Source of the DNA: Dokdonella koreensis DS-123
Lineage (GTDB): Bacteria > Pseudomonadota > Gammaproteobacteria > Xanthomonadales > Rhodanobacteraceae
DNA length: 64,000 nt
Direction of reading: 5' to 3'
Assembly (NCBI RefSeq): GCF_001632775.1
Contig: NZ_CP015249.1
Span: forward strand, 600,686-664,685
Position 1 is the first letter of the stretch; the number at the start of each line of letters is the position of its first letter. This document shows positions 17,915-26,245 of this stretch, one piece after another. The translations under genes were made by a program, and so were the position numbers. The notes below the pieces were generated by a model. It did no database searches. It had not been told where the DNA came from and saw only the letters and a list, made by a program, of their open reading frames with translations.

Positions 17915-18534
17915 GTGCAGCTGCCCGCGGGCGAGCCGGTGGTGTCGCGGCGGGACGTGATCGTGCCGCTGCCGGCGATCGCGATGTGCCGCGAGCCGGC
18001 GTCGCCCGAATCACTCGGCGGGCGACAGACGTTGAGGTCGAAGCTGGCGGCCTGGCGCAGGTCGCCGCTGATCCCGAACAGCACCACGCCGTCCTCGCCG
18101 CCGCCCGAGGCGGCGCCGAGGATGCGGTAGTCGGCAGCGACCGGGCCGCGGTGGCGCATGCAGATCGAGACGCCGTTCTCGATGTCGGCAGCGCAGGCGG
18201 CCTCGTCACCGGGCGAAGTGGGGACCGCCTGCAGCGTGCCGTCCTCCATCCGTGCCGACACGACCTGCCAGCCGGCCGACCAGTCGCCGCCGTTGGCGAT
18301 GACCGCCACCGGCCGGCCGCGCTTGACGGCCTCCGAGCGGGCCAGGTTGAGCGCGCCGACGAGGTCGTTGGTGGTGTCCGTGACGGTCATGTTGACCGTC
18401 AGCTCGCGGAAGCCCGGAAACGCGATGGCGGCGAGGATCGCCAGGAGCGCCATGACCGTGATCATCTCGATCAGCGTGAAGCCGCGCGCGGCGGTCCGGC
18501 CTCGGCGGTGGCGTGACGCAGGTGCTGCGGGCAT
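17911..18534 (-). CDS. fimT: GspH/FimT-family minor pilin
   Basis: 207 residues. A long basic leader ending AARG (Gly18) precedes FTLIEMITVMALLAILAAIAFPGF. The GspH/FimT domain follows (NDLVGALNLARSEAVKRGRPVAV), with a Cys-containing C-terminus. It corresponds to FimT/FimU of P. aeruginosa, which opens the same operon. ATG at 18534 is preceded by GGGGGAG, favouring it over the upstream in-frame start at 18600. The promoter region must lie in the 127 bases between this gene and the ispH stop. Confidence 0.88.
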   Translation of the reverse strand: MPAAPASRHRRGRTAARGFTLIEMITVMALLAILAAIAFPGFRELTVNMTVTDTTNDLVGALNLARSEAVKRGRPVAVIANGGDWSAGWQVVSARMEDGTLQAVPTSPGDEAACAADIENGVSICMRHRGPVAADYRILGAASGGGEDGVVLFGISGDLRQAASFDLNVCRPPSDSGDAGSRHIAIAGSGTITSRRDTTGSPAGSCT

Positions 18535-18551
18535 TGCTCCCCCTGGGCGGA

Positions 18552-18639
18552 GCCGAACGGTGCGAGCGTGCAGGCTAGGCAGCCGGGCGGGCGCAGGCAA
18601 CCGCTATCGGGTACGAGGTAGCAATTGGCGGACGAATGG
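18552..18639 (-). promoter_or_regulatory. Two AlgR-box-like sequences upstream of fimT (tentative)
   Basis: On the minus strand ahead of fimT, CCATTCGTC (18631-18639) and CCGTTCGGC (18552-18560) each differ by one base from CCGTTCGTC, the AlgR recognition core known in Pseudomonas aeruginosa. Both point in the direction of the operon. AlgR is known to activate the fimU-pilVWXY1Y2E operon there, and an algZ-algR pair lies 10 kb away in this window. The short motif could occur by chance in GC-rich DNA. Confidence 0.35.
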
Positions 18640-18661
18640 CGCGCCGGCGCCGCCGCTGGCC

Positions 18662-19609
18662 TCAGCCGACCACTTTGAGCCGCAGTTCCTTGGGCAGGGC
18701 GAAGGTGACGTTCTCGGGCTCGCCGTCGAGTTCGCGCACCTCGCCGGCCCCCCACTCGCGCAGCCGCTCGACCACGCCGCGGACCAGGCTCTCGGGTGCC
18801 GACGCGCCGGCCGTGACGCCGATGCGGGCGTGGCCGCGCACCCATTCGGGGCGGATGTCGTCGGCACCGTCGATCAGGAAGGCCGCCACGCCCTGCTTCT
18901 GCGCCAGCTCGCGCAGCCGGTTGGAGTTGGAGCTGTTCGGCGAGCCGACCACCAGCACGATGTCGCATTCCTGGCCGAGCCGGCGCACGGCGTCCTGCCG
19001 GTTCTGGGTGGCATAGCAGATGTCGTCGTGGCGCGGGCCCAGGATCGCCGGGAACTGCCGGCGCAGGGCCTCGATCACCGCCCGGGTGTCGTCCACCGAC
19101 AGCGTCGTCTGGCTGACGTAGGCGATGTGGTCCGGCCGTCGCGGCTCCAGCCGTTCCACGCATTCGGGCGTTTCGACCAGGTAGATGCGGCCGGCGTTAG
19201 CGGTGCTCCACTGGCCCATCGTGCCCTCGACTTCCGGATGGCCGGCATGCCCGATCAGGACCACGTCGCGCCCGGCCTTGCCGTGCCGTGCCACCTCGAT
19301 GTGCACCTTGGTGACAAGCGGGCAGGTGGCGTCGAACACCGACAGCTGCCGGCGCGCGGCCTCGTCGCGGATCTCGCGGGAGACGCCGTGTGCGCTGAAG
19401 ATCACGGTGGCGCCGTCCGGCACCTCGTCGAGCTCGTCGACGAACACCGCGCCGCGTGCGCGCAGCGAGTCGACGACGAAGCGGTTGTGGACGACTTCGT
19501 GGCGCACGTAGATCGGCGCGCCGAAGGTGTCGATTGCGCGCTCGACGATCTCGATCGCGCGGTCGACACCGGCGCAGAATCCGCGCGGGTTGGCCAGTAG
19601 TACCTGCAT
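18662..19609 (-). CDS. ispH: 4-hydroxy-3-methylbut-2-enyl diphosphate reductase IspH
   Basis: 315 residues, normal length. The three iron-sulfur cysteines are visible: Cys12 ([12 protein letters not shown]), a second near 96 (FDATCPLV) and a third near 197 ([10 protein letters not shown]). The catalytic Glu is in the following [10 protein letters not shown] region, and the substrate-binding [11 protein letters not shown] and ASAPE motifs are present. It carries out the last step of the MEP isoprenoid pathway, giving IPP and DMAPP. It follows lspA on the same strand by 9 bases. The order lspA-ispH-minor pilins equals that of Pseudomonas, except that fkpB is absent between lspA and ispH. Confidence 0.96.
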   Translation of the reverse strand: MQVLLANPRGFCAGVDRAIEIVERAIDTFGAPIYVRHEVVHNRFVVDSLRARGAVFVDELDEVPDGATVIFSAHGVSREIRDEAARRQLSVFDATCPLVTKVHIEVARHGKAGRDVVLIGHAGHPEVEGTMGQWSTANAGRIYLVETPECVERLEPRRPDHIAYVSQTTLSVDDTRAVIEALRRQFPAILGPRHDDICYATQNRQDAVRRLGQECDIVLVVGSPNSSNSNRLRELAQKQGVAAFLIDGADDIRPEWVRGHARIGVTAGASAPESLVRGVVERLREWGAGEVRELDGEPENVTFALPKELRLKVVG

Positions 19610-19618
19610 GGGCCGTGA

Positions 19619-20116
19619 TTATCCGCCAGCCGGGGTGGTTTTCCCACCGAACAGCCCGCCGAGGACCAGCAGCACGGCGCCGACGCAGATGGCCGAGTCG
19701 GCGATGTTGAACGCCGGGAAATGCCAGCCGCCGAGGATCACGTCGATGAAATCGGTGACCTGGCCGTGGCGCAGCCGGTCGACCAGGTTGCCGATCGCCC
19801 CGCCGATCACCAGCGACAGCGGCAGCGCATTGCGCCAGTCGCCCCGGGGCGTGCGCGCGAGCCAGGTGGCCAGCAGCGCGCTGATGCCGATGGCGAGGGC
19901 GGTGAAGAGCCAGCGCTGCCAGCCGCCGGCACCGGCGAGAAAGCTGAACGCCGCACCGGTGTTGAACGCGAGCGTCCAGTTGAGCAGGCCCGGGATCACC
20001 ACGTGCGGCTCGTACGGGGCCAGGCTGCGCAAGGCGATTTCCTTGGTGGCCTGGTCGGCTGCGAAGACGACCAGCGAAAGCAGCAGCCAGGACAAGGCGT
20101 TGGGACGAACAGTCAT
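19619..20116 (-). CDS. lspA: Lipoprotein signal peptidase LspA
   Basis: 165 residues with four predicted membrane helices. The catalytic aspartates are in GNLVDRLRHGQVTDFI and FNIADSAIC, and the conserved FNTGAAFSFL motif is present. It cleaves prolipoproteins after lipidation by Lgt. The frame is open far upstream (to 20911), but homology starts at ATG 20116. It is usually preceded by ileS; here a divergently transcribed small secreted protein lies upstream instead, so lspA has its own promoter within 20117-20287 or the operon has been rearranged. Confidence 0.95.
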   Translation of the reverse strand: MTVRPNALSWLLLSLVVFAADQATKEIALRSLAPYEPHVVIPGLLNWTLAFNTGAAFSFLAGAGGWQRWLFTALAIGISALLATWLARTPRGDWRNALPLSLVIGGAIGNLVDRLRHGQVTDFIDVILGGWHFPAFNIADSAICVGAVLLVLGGLFGGKTTPAGG

Positions 20117-20287
20117 GAGGCAGGCGTGATGTGCGGAGGGAGCGGGCCGGCGCGCCCCGTTCAGGGAGCAGGCCCGGGGCGGCACTTTACCGATCTTTTC
20201 GTGGATCTTGCAGATTCGCGGGCCATGTGGAGGGCCAAAAGGTGTCTGATCTGTCCGCACCACCCCATCCCCCCTGGAGCACCCACG

Positions 20288-20713
20288 ATGAACATCAGCA
20301 AGACGCTTTCTTCCACGACGCTGGCGCTGGCTCTTGCCGGCATCCTGTTGACCGCCGCTCCCGTCGCGCCGGCCTTCGCGCAGGACCAGACCCCGGTCGC
20401 GGCGCCCGATACGGCCGGCAAGCCGGTCCATCGCCGCCACCGCGACTTCGCATTCAAGGCCACGGCCGAGGAACGCGCGGTGCTCGGCGACCTGCGCGCG
20501 CTGACGCGGGTCTACCTGCAGTCCAACCGCGCCTCGGAGCTGCCGGCGCTCTATCGCAGCGTGCTGGCCAAGACCGACAACGAGACCGTGCGCAACGTCG
20601 CCAACCGCATGCTCGAGCGCGCTGGCCAGGCGCCGCAGAATCCGGATCTCGAAATCGCCCGCCTGACGCGCGATCTCAACGAGAAGCTGGCGGCCCTCCC
20701 GGCCGGGCAGTAA
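20288..20713 (+). CDS. Small secreted protein of unknown function
   Basis: 141 residues. A clear signal peptide (MNISKTLSSTTLALALAGILLTAAPVAPAFA) is followed by a Pro-rich stretch and a helical domain of about 90 residues rich in Arg, Leu and Glu. The sequence LRALTRVYLQSNRASELPALYRSVLAKTDNETVRNVANRML suggests a charged alpha-helical bundle. I do not recognise the family. GGAG lies about 9 bases ahead of the ATG, and a hairpin follows the stop, so it looks like a monocistronic periplasmic protein. Confidence 0.7.
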   Translation: MNISKTLSSTTLALALAGILLTAAPVAPAFAQDQTPVAAPDTAGKPVHRRHRDFAFKATAEERAVLGDLRALTRVYLQSNRASELPALYRSVLAKTDNETVRNVANRMLERAGQAPQNPDLEIARLTRDLNEKLAALPAGQ

Positions 20714-20723
20714 CCGGCAGCCC

Positions 20724-20762
20724 ACCGTGGCGGATTCGATGGACCGGCCGGTCCGCCACGGT
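20724..20762 (+). terminator. Inverted repeat after the small secreted protein gene
   Basis: ACCGTGGCGGA (20724-20734) and TCCGCCACGGT (20752-20762) are perfect complements. The loop itself contains the palindrome GACCGGCCGGTC. TCTCGTTCC follows, only a weak T-rich tract, so rho-independence is uncertain. Confidence 0.55.
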
Positions 20763-21099
20763 TCTCGTTCCTGCGCTGCCGTCCCGTCACGCAGGCGCGA
20801 GAAGTCCCGGGACGAGCGCGTACGACGGCGCACGATCGATCGCCGCCCGAGGCGATAGCGCCTTCGTCGCCGGCCTGCATCCGGCCGGCGAAATCCAGGC
20901 CGAACGGGCAATGGCTTGTTCGCCGCGTGCCGCGACGCTGGCGCGGGTGCCGATCTTCGGCGACGGTTCCGGAGACTGATCGCTCCACCTCGTCCGGACC
21001 GCCGGTCTTGACGACATCCGCGTCCCCGCCACCACCGGTGGCGCTTCCGGTACCATGGCCCCGCCGCGCGCGGGTCGCGCGACGGACCGCCAGCCGCGC
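20763..21099. other. Gene-free stretch upstream of soeA
   Basis: Together with the preceding hairpin, this forms a 386-base gap between the secreted-protein stop and the chosen soeA start. I see no convincing ORF, RNA gene or strong promoter. If soeA begins at the ATG at 21055, the gap is 45 bases shorter. Confidence 0.5.
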
Positions 21100-23910
21100 A
21101 TGCAGCACGCCACGCCCGATCTGAACACGCCGACCGGCGATGCCATCGCCACCACCACCTGCTACATGTGCGCCTGCCGCTGCGGCATCCGCGTGCACCT
21201 GAAGGACGGCAAGGTCCGCTACATCGACGGCAATCCCGCCCATCCGGTCAATCGCGGCGTGATCTGCGCGAAAGGTTCGGCCGGCATCAAGCAGCACTAC
21301 TCGCCGGCACGGCTGTCCAAGCCGCTGCTGCGCGTCGGCGAGCGCGGCGCCGGCGAGTTCCGCGAGATCGAATGGGACGAGGCGCTCGACCTGGCCGCGC
21401 GCTGGCTCGGCGACATCCGCCGGCGCAACCCGGACGAACTGGCCTTCTTCACCGGCCGCGACCAGTCGCAGGCCCTGACCGGCTGGTGGGCGCAGCAGTT
21501 CGGTACGGTCAACTACGCGGCGCACGGCGGCTTCTGCTCGGTCAACATGGCGGCGGCCGGCCTCTACACGCTCGGCGGGTCGTTCTGGGAGTTCGGCGAG
21601 CCGGACTGGGAGCTCACGCGCTACCTGATGCTCTGGGGCGTGGCCGAGGATCACGACTCCAACCCGATCAAGCTCGGCCTCGGCAAGCTCAAGGCGCGCG
21701 GCGCGAAGATCGTCGCGATCAATCCGGTGCGCAGCGGCTACGGCGCGATCGCCGACGAATGGGTGCCGATCAACCCCGGCACCGACGGCCTGCTGGCCGG
21801 CGCCCTGATCCACGAGCTGCTGCGTACGGACCGCATCGATCTCGACTACCTCGTGCGCTACACCAACGCGCACCACCTGGTGATCCGGGCGCCGGGTGCC
21901 GCGGACGACGGCCTGTTCGCACGCGATGCCGAGGGCCATCCCCTGTGCGCGGTGCGCGAAGGCGGCACGCTGCGCCACGCCCGGGCCGACCTGCCGGACA
22001 TCGCACCGCAGGTGGTCGGCGAATACACGCTCGCGGACGGCCGCAGCGCCGTCCCGGCCTTCCAGCTGCTGGCCGAGCGCTACCTGGCCGCCGACTACGC
22101 GCCCGATCGTGTCGCCGAACGCTGCGGCGTCGCCGCGACGACGATCCGCCGGCTGGCCGCCGAGCTCGCGCAGGCCGCGTTCGATCACGACCTGCGTCTG
22201 GAGCAGGCGTGGACCGACACGCACGGGCGCGTCCACGCCGACATGCCGTGCCGACCGGTGGCGATGCATGCGATGCGCGGCATTTCCGCCCACGCCAACG
22301 GATTCCATACCTGCCGTTCGCTGCACGTGCTGCAGATGCTGCTCGGCGCGATCGACGTGCCCGGCAGCTTCCGCTACCAGCCGCCGTTTCCGAAGCCGGT
22401 GCCGCCGCCGAACCGGCCCGGGCGCAGCCGCAAGGACAACGGCGTGCTCGATGCCGCGCCGCTGGGCTTCGTGCACGGGCCGGACGACCTGCTGGTCGAC
22501 GCCGACGGCAAGCCGCGGCGCATCGACAAGGCGTTCTCGTGGGAGCATCCGTTCGCCGCGCACGGCATGCTGCAGTCGGTGATCCGCAACGCCTGGGCCG
22601 GCGACCCGTACCGCATCGACACCCTGCTGCTGTTCATGGCCAACATGGGCTGGAACTCGGCCATGAACGTCGGCCAGACGCGGGCGATGCTGACCGATCG
22701 CGATCCGGCGACCGGCGAGTACCGGATCCCGCACGTGATCTACGCCGACGCCTACGCGTCGGAAACGGTCGCGCTCGCCGACCTGGTGCTGCCGGATACC
22801 ACCTACCTGGAGCGCCACGACTGCATCAGCCTGCTCGACCGGCCGATCTCCGACGCCGATGCGGCCAGCGATGCGATCCGCCGGCCGGTGGTGGCGCCCG
22901 ATCGCGACGTGCGTCCGTTCCAGGACGTGCTGCTCGACCTGGGGGCGCGCCTCGGGCTGCCGGGCATGACGCACGAGGACGGCACGCCGCGCTACCCGCG
23001 CGGCTTCGCCCAGTACATGGTCGAGCACGAGCGCGCGCCGGGCATCGGCCTGCTGGCCGGCTGGCGCGGCGCGAACGGCGACAAGCACGGCGTCGGCGAG
23101 CCCAATCCGGCCCAGCTCGAACGCTATGCCGCGCACGACTGCTACTGGCACCACGCGGTGCCCGCCGCGGGCCGCTACTACAAGATGGCCAACCGCGACT
23201 ACCTGGACTGGGCGCGGACGATGGGTTTCGTCGGCTCGACGGCGCCGGTCGTCATCGAGCTCTACTCGGAGAAGCTCCAGCGATTCCGGCTGGCCGCGCA
23301 GGGCCACGGCGCGATCCAGCCGCCGGCACGCGAGCGCGCGCGGATCGCGCGCTTCTTCGATCCGCTGCCGTTCTGGTACGCCGATACCGACCTCGCGCCG
23401 GTCCCGGCAGCAGCGGCCGAAACCTATCCGCTGGCCGCCGTCACCCAGCGGCCGATGTTCATGTACCACGCCTGGGGTTCGCAGAACGCCTGGCTGCGCC
23501 AGATCGCGGCGCGCAATTTCCTGTACCTGCATCCGTCCACGGCCGCGCTGCATGGCGTGGCCGACGGCGACTGGATCTGGCTGGCCTCGCCGCTGGCGCG
23601 CATCCGCGTGCAGGCGCGCCTGCACGCGGGCACCGCGCCCGGCACCGTGTGGACCTGGAACGCGATCGGCAAGCGCCGCGGCGCCTGGAAGCTGGCGGGC
23701 GACGCGCCGGAGAGCCGCGACGGATTCCTGCTCAACCACCTGATCGACGAACTGCTGCCGTCGCGTGCCGACGGCTATCGCTACGCGAATGCCGATCCGG
23801 TGACCGGGCAGGCCGCCTGGTTCGACCTGCGCGTGCGCATCGAGGCCGATCCGGCACCGCGCCAGGCCGGCCACCGCGTCGAGACGGCACCGTTGCGGAG
23901 GACGGCATGA
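21100..23910 (+). CDS. soeA: Molybdopterin oxidoreductase, SoeA-type sulfite dehydrogenase catalytic subunit
   Basis: About 936 residues of the DMSO reductase superfamily. Cys21, Cys24, Cys28 and Cys56 (CYMCACRC...GVICAKG) bind a [4Fe-4S] cluster, followed by the molybdopterin-binding domains and a C-terminal dinucleotide-binding domain. No twin-arginine signal is present, so the enzyme should face the cytoplasm. With an overlapping ferredoxin-type subunit and a DmsC-like anchor whose sequence recalls SoeC, the best reading is SoeABC, which oxidises sulfite to sulfate and passes electrons to quinone, as in Allochromatium vinosum. Polysulfide, DMSO or other oxidoreductase roles remain possible. 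An ATG at 21055 is an alternative start; neither has a clear Shine-Dalgarno. Confidence 0.75.
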   Translation: MQHATPDLNTPTGDAIATTTCYMCACRCGIRVHLKDGKVRYIDGNPAHPVNRGVICAKGSAGIKQHYSPARLSKPLLRVGERGAGEFREIEWDEALDLAARWLGDIRRRNPDELAFFTGRDQSQALTGWWAQQFGTVNYAAHGGFCSVNMAAAGLYTLGGSFWEFGEPDWELTRYLMLWGVAEDHDSNPIKLGLGKLKARGAKIVAINPVRSGYGAIADEWVPINPGTDGLLAGALIHELLRTDRIDLDYLVRYTNAHHLVIRAPGAADDGLFARDAEGHPLCAVREGGTLRHARADLPDIAPQVVGEYTLADGRSAVPAFQLLAERYLAADYAPDRVAERCGVAATTIRRLAAELAQAAFDHDLRLEQAWTDTHGRVHADMPCRPVAMHAMRGISAHANGFHTCRSLHVLQMLLGAIDVPGSFRYQPPFPKPVPPPNRPGRSRKDNGVLDAAPLGFVHGPDDLLVDADGKPRRIDKAFSWEHPFAAHGMLQSVIRNAWAGDPYRIDTLLLFMANMGWNSAMNVGQTRAMLTDRDPATGEYRIPHVIYADAYASETVALADLVLPDTTYLERHDCISLLDRPISDADAASDAIRRPVVAPDRDVRPFQDVLLDLGARLGLPGMTHEDGTPRYPRGFAQYMVEHERAPGIGLLAGWRGANGDKHGVGEPNPAQLERYAAHDCYWHHAVPAAGRYYKMANRDYLDWARTMGFVGSTAPVVIELYSEKLQRFRLAAQGHGAIQPPARERARIARFFDPLPFWYADTDLAPVPAAAAETYPLAAVTQRPMFMYHAWGSQNAWLRQIAARNFLYLHPSTAALHGVADGDWIWLASPLARIRVQARLHAGTAPGTVWTWNAIGKRRGAWKLAGDAPESRDGFLLNHLIDELLPSRADGYRYANADPVTGQAAWFDLRVRIEADPAPRQAGHRVETAPLRRTA

Positions 23911-24755
23911 CGATGCTGCCGCCACCGGCGCAGAAGAAGCTCGGCCTGGTGATCGACCTGGACACCTGCGTCGGCTGCCATGCCTGCGCGGTGGCCTGCA
24001 AGGAATGGAACGACGGTGGCGACTTCGGGCCGCTGGAGGACACCGACGCCTATGGCGCGAAGCCGGACGGCGTCTGGTTCAATCGCGTGCACAGCTACGA
24101 GGTGGCCGCCGACACCGGCCCCACGCTGGCGCAGACGGTGCTCGCGGCCGCCGCCGAGGCGGGCGTGGCGCCGGTCCGTAGCGGCGGCGGGACCGGATCG
24201 GGCTGCGGCGCGGCGGCGGCGATGACCGTGCACTTCCCGCGCTCGTGCCTGCATTGCGAGAAACCCGCCTGCGTCACCGTCTGCCCGACCGGTGCCAGCT
24301 TCAAGCGGGTCGAGGACGGCATCGTCCTGGTCAACGAAGACACCTGCATCGGTTGCCAGCTGTGTGCCTGGGCCTGTCCCTATGGCGCGCGCGAGTTCAG
24401 CACGCGGCACGGGACGATGCAGAAATGCACGCTGTGCATCGACCGCATCTACAACGAAAGCCTGGCCCCCGAAGACCGCCAGCCGGCCTGCGTCAAGGCC
24501 TGCCCGACGCGCGCGCGGCATTTCGGCGACCTGGGGGATCCCGAGTCGGCGGTGTCGCGCCTGGTCGCGGAGCGGCAGGGCTATGCACTGATGCCCGAAC
24601 TCGGCTACCAGCCGGTCAACCGCTATCTGCCGCCGCGACCGCGCCGTGCCGGCGCCGTGGCCGAGGAGGCCGTTGCATCCGATGCCGGCGAGGCCTTCGA
24701 CGCCGCCAGCCTGCCGCCGCTGCTGCGCTGGCTCGATCGCGTGCTGTCGCGCTAA
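23907..24755 (+). CDS. soeB: 4Fe-4S ferredoxin-type electron transfer subunit SoeB
   Basis: 282 residues. Four cysteine groups for [4Fe-4S] clusters are visible: [12 protein letters not shown] near residue 21, [26 protein letters not shown] and KCTLC...CVKACP, the DmsB/NrfC/PhsB pattern. It relays electrons from SoeA to the membrane anchor. An extra, low-complexity segment ([17 protein letters not shown]) lies between the first and second cysteine groups, around residues 90-107. ATG overlaps the soeA stop by 4 bases (ATGA). The C-terminal tail of about 40 residues is Ala-rich and less conserved. Confidence 0.85.
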   Translation: MTMLPPPAQKKLGLVIDLDTCVGCHACAVACKEWNDGGDFGPLEDTDAYGAKPDGVWFNRVHSYEVAADTGPTLAQTVLAAAAEAGVAPVRSGGGTGSGCGAAAAMTVHFPRSCLHCEKPACVTVCPTGASFKRVEDGIVLVNEDTCIGCQLCAWACPYGAREFSTRHGTMQKCTLCIDRIYNESLAPEDRQPACVKACPTRARHFGDLGDPESAVSRLVAERQGYALMPELGYQPVNRYLPPRPRRAGAVAEEAVASDAGEAFDAASLPPLLRWLDRVLSR

Positions 24756-24835
24756 GGTGCCGTCGTCGTCGACGCGGCGCCGGAGCGCCCCGCGCCGCGT
24801 CGACGACGTGCCGCCGCCCCCGTGAGGAGAACCCC

Positions 24836-25165
24836 ATGCTGATCTCGACCACGTCCACGCTGCAGGACCGCAAGATCGTCCGTTATCTCGGCCTGGTCAG
24901 CGGCGATGCGATTCTCGGCGCCAACGTGTTCCGCGATTTCTTCGCCGGCATCCGCGACGTCATCGGCGGTCGCGCCGGCAGCTACGAGAAGGTCCTGCGC
25001 TCGGCCAAGGACACGGCCCTGGAAGAGATGGCCGAGCAGGCCGAGCGCCTGGGCGCCAATGCGGTGATCGGTGTCGATCTGGACTACGAGACGATCCAGA
25101 TCAAGGACGGCGGCGGGATGCTGATGGTGTCGGCGACCGGCACCGCCGTCGTCGTCGAAGACTAG
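24836..25165 (+). CDS. ybjQ: YbjQ/UPF0145 family protein
   Basis: 109 residues. The family pattern is clear: an opening ending in [29 protein letters not shown]-like sequence, then the helical segment ending in [18 protein letters not shown] and a strand-rich end with GTAVVV. It is cytoplasmic and forms pentamers in solved homologues; the function is not established ('heavy-metal-binding' is a legacy label). The Shine-Dalgarno GTGAGGAGA lies ahead of the ATG at 24836. It sits between soeB (80 bases upstream) and soeC (5 bases downstream), and so is probably cotranscribed with the molybdoenzyme operon. Confidence 0.88.
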   Translation: MLISTTSTLQDRKIVRYLGLVSGDAILGANVFRDFFAGIRDVIGGRAGSYEKVLRSAKDTALEEMAEQAERLGANAVIGVDLDYETIQIKDGGGMLMVSATGTAVVVED

Positions 25166-25170
25166 AGCCG

Positions 25171-26133
25171 ATGCGCCCCGCGTTTTCGATCATCTTCTTC
25201 ACGACGCTGTCGGGGGCCGGCTACGGCCTGTGGTTCCTGGTCGGAGCCGCGGTGCTGGTGGGGGCTGCGCCGCCGGATCGCATGGCGGTCCTGGTGCCGT
25301 TGGTTGCGGGTTTCGTGCTGACGTCGGCGGGCCTGCTGGCCTCGGTGGCCCACCTCGGCAAGCCGCTGCGTGCCTGGCGCGCGCTCAGCCAGTGGCGCAG
25401 CTCCTGGCTGTCGCGCGAGGGTGTGCTGTCGCTGGCCTGCGTGCCGCTGTGCGCGCTGCTCGCCTGGCGCGTGGAGTCCGTGCACAGCGGTCTTCGGATC
25501 CGCCTCGGTTTCGCTCTGCTCGCGGTGCTGGCCGCGGCGACGGTGTTCTGCACGGCGCGCATCTACGCTTCGCTCAAGACGGTGCGCGCCTGGAACGACG
25601 CGCGCGTCACGCCGCTGTACGGACTGCTGGCGCTCCAGACCGGCGGTCTCTGGTTCTGGCTGCTGGTCGGTCCGTATGCCGCGGTCGCGGCGGTCGAACC
25701 GGCCGAGCCGGCCGCCGCCGGTACGGCCGCGATCTGGCTGCTCGGGCTGGCTGCCGTGGTCGTGGCGGCGTCGTCGCTCCAGCATGCGTACTGGCGGCAG
25801 CGGCTGGACGACGGCCCCGATGCCGCAGCGGCCACCGGACTCGGTCGCGCCGGTGGCGTGCACAGCGTGGAGGCACCGCACACCGAGGAAAACTACCTGA
25901 CCCGCGAGATGGGATTCGTGCTGGCCCGCCGCCACGGTGCGCGCCTGCGCACGATCACCACCCATCTGCTGTTCCTGGTCCCGCTGGCGGCGATCGGGCT
26001 CGCCCTGCTGCTGCCGGCCTGGATGCCGGCCTGTGCGCTCGTGGCGACCGCCAGCGCGATGCTCGGCGTCTTCGTCCAGCGCTGGCTGTTCTTCGCCCAG
26101 GCGCGCCACGCCGTGCAGGCCTACTACGGCTGA
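25171..26133 (+). CDS. soeC: DmsC-family membrane anchor, SoeC-type
   Basis: 320 residues with about eight membrane helices. HPAF-like opening (RPAFSIIFFTTLSGAGYGLWF) and HLGKPLRAWRALSQWRSSWLSREGVL are hallmarks of the DmsC/SoeC anchors that connect the iron-sulfur subunit to the quinone pool. The cytoplasmic loop EENYLTREMGF before the last helices is also typical. It completes the soeA-soeB-(ybjQ)-soeC operon. As a DmsC-type rather than NrfD-type anchor, it supports the Soe or Dms assignment over polysulfide reductase. Confidence 0.82.
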   Translation: MRPAFSIIFFTTLSGAGYGLWFLVGAAVLVGAAPPDRMAVLVPLVAGFVLTSAGLLASVAHLGKPLRAWRALSQWRSSWLSREGVLSLACVPLCALLAWRVESVHSGLRIRLGFALLAVLAAATVFCTARIYASLKTVRAWNDARVTPLYGLLALQTGGLWFWLLVGPYAAVAAVEPAEPAAAGTAAIWLLGLAAVVVAASSLQHAYWRQRLDDGPDAAAATGLGRAGGVHSVEAPHTEENYLTREMGFVLARRHGARLRTITTHLLFLVPLAAIGLALLLPAWMPACALVATASAMLGVFVQRWLFFAQARHAVQAYYG

Positions 26134-26245
26134 AGCCGGTGCCGGCCGGCCTCATGTTCACTCGCGATTCAAGCCGCGGAACTAGCATGTTGCGGCGCCG
26201 CACGCCTCATTCCGGCGCTCTGTCCCGCTTTTAGAAGGAAGAAAA

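Noticed and set aside
20551-23925. 1124-aa minus-strand ORF opposite soeA
   Set aside because: Antisense shadow of soeA; its composition is dominated by His/Arg/Gln/Val runs, with no domain.
21100-26133. Formate dehydrogenase, polysulfide reductase or DMSO reductase identity for the molybdoenzyme
   Set aside because: There is no twin-arginine signal, and the anchor is DmsC-type with the SoeC-like opening, which favours SoeABC; the alternatives are kept only as possibilities.
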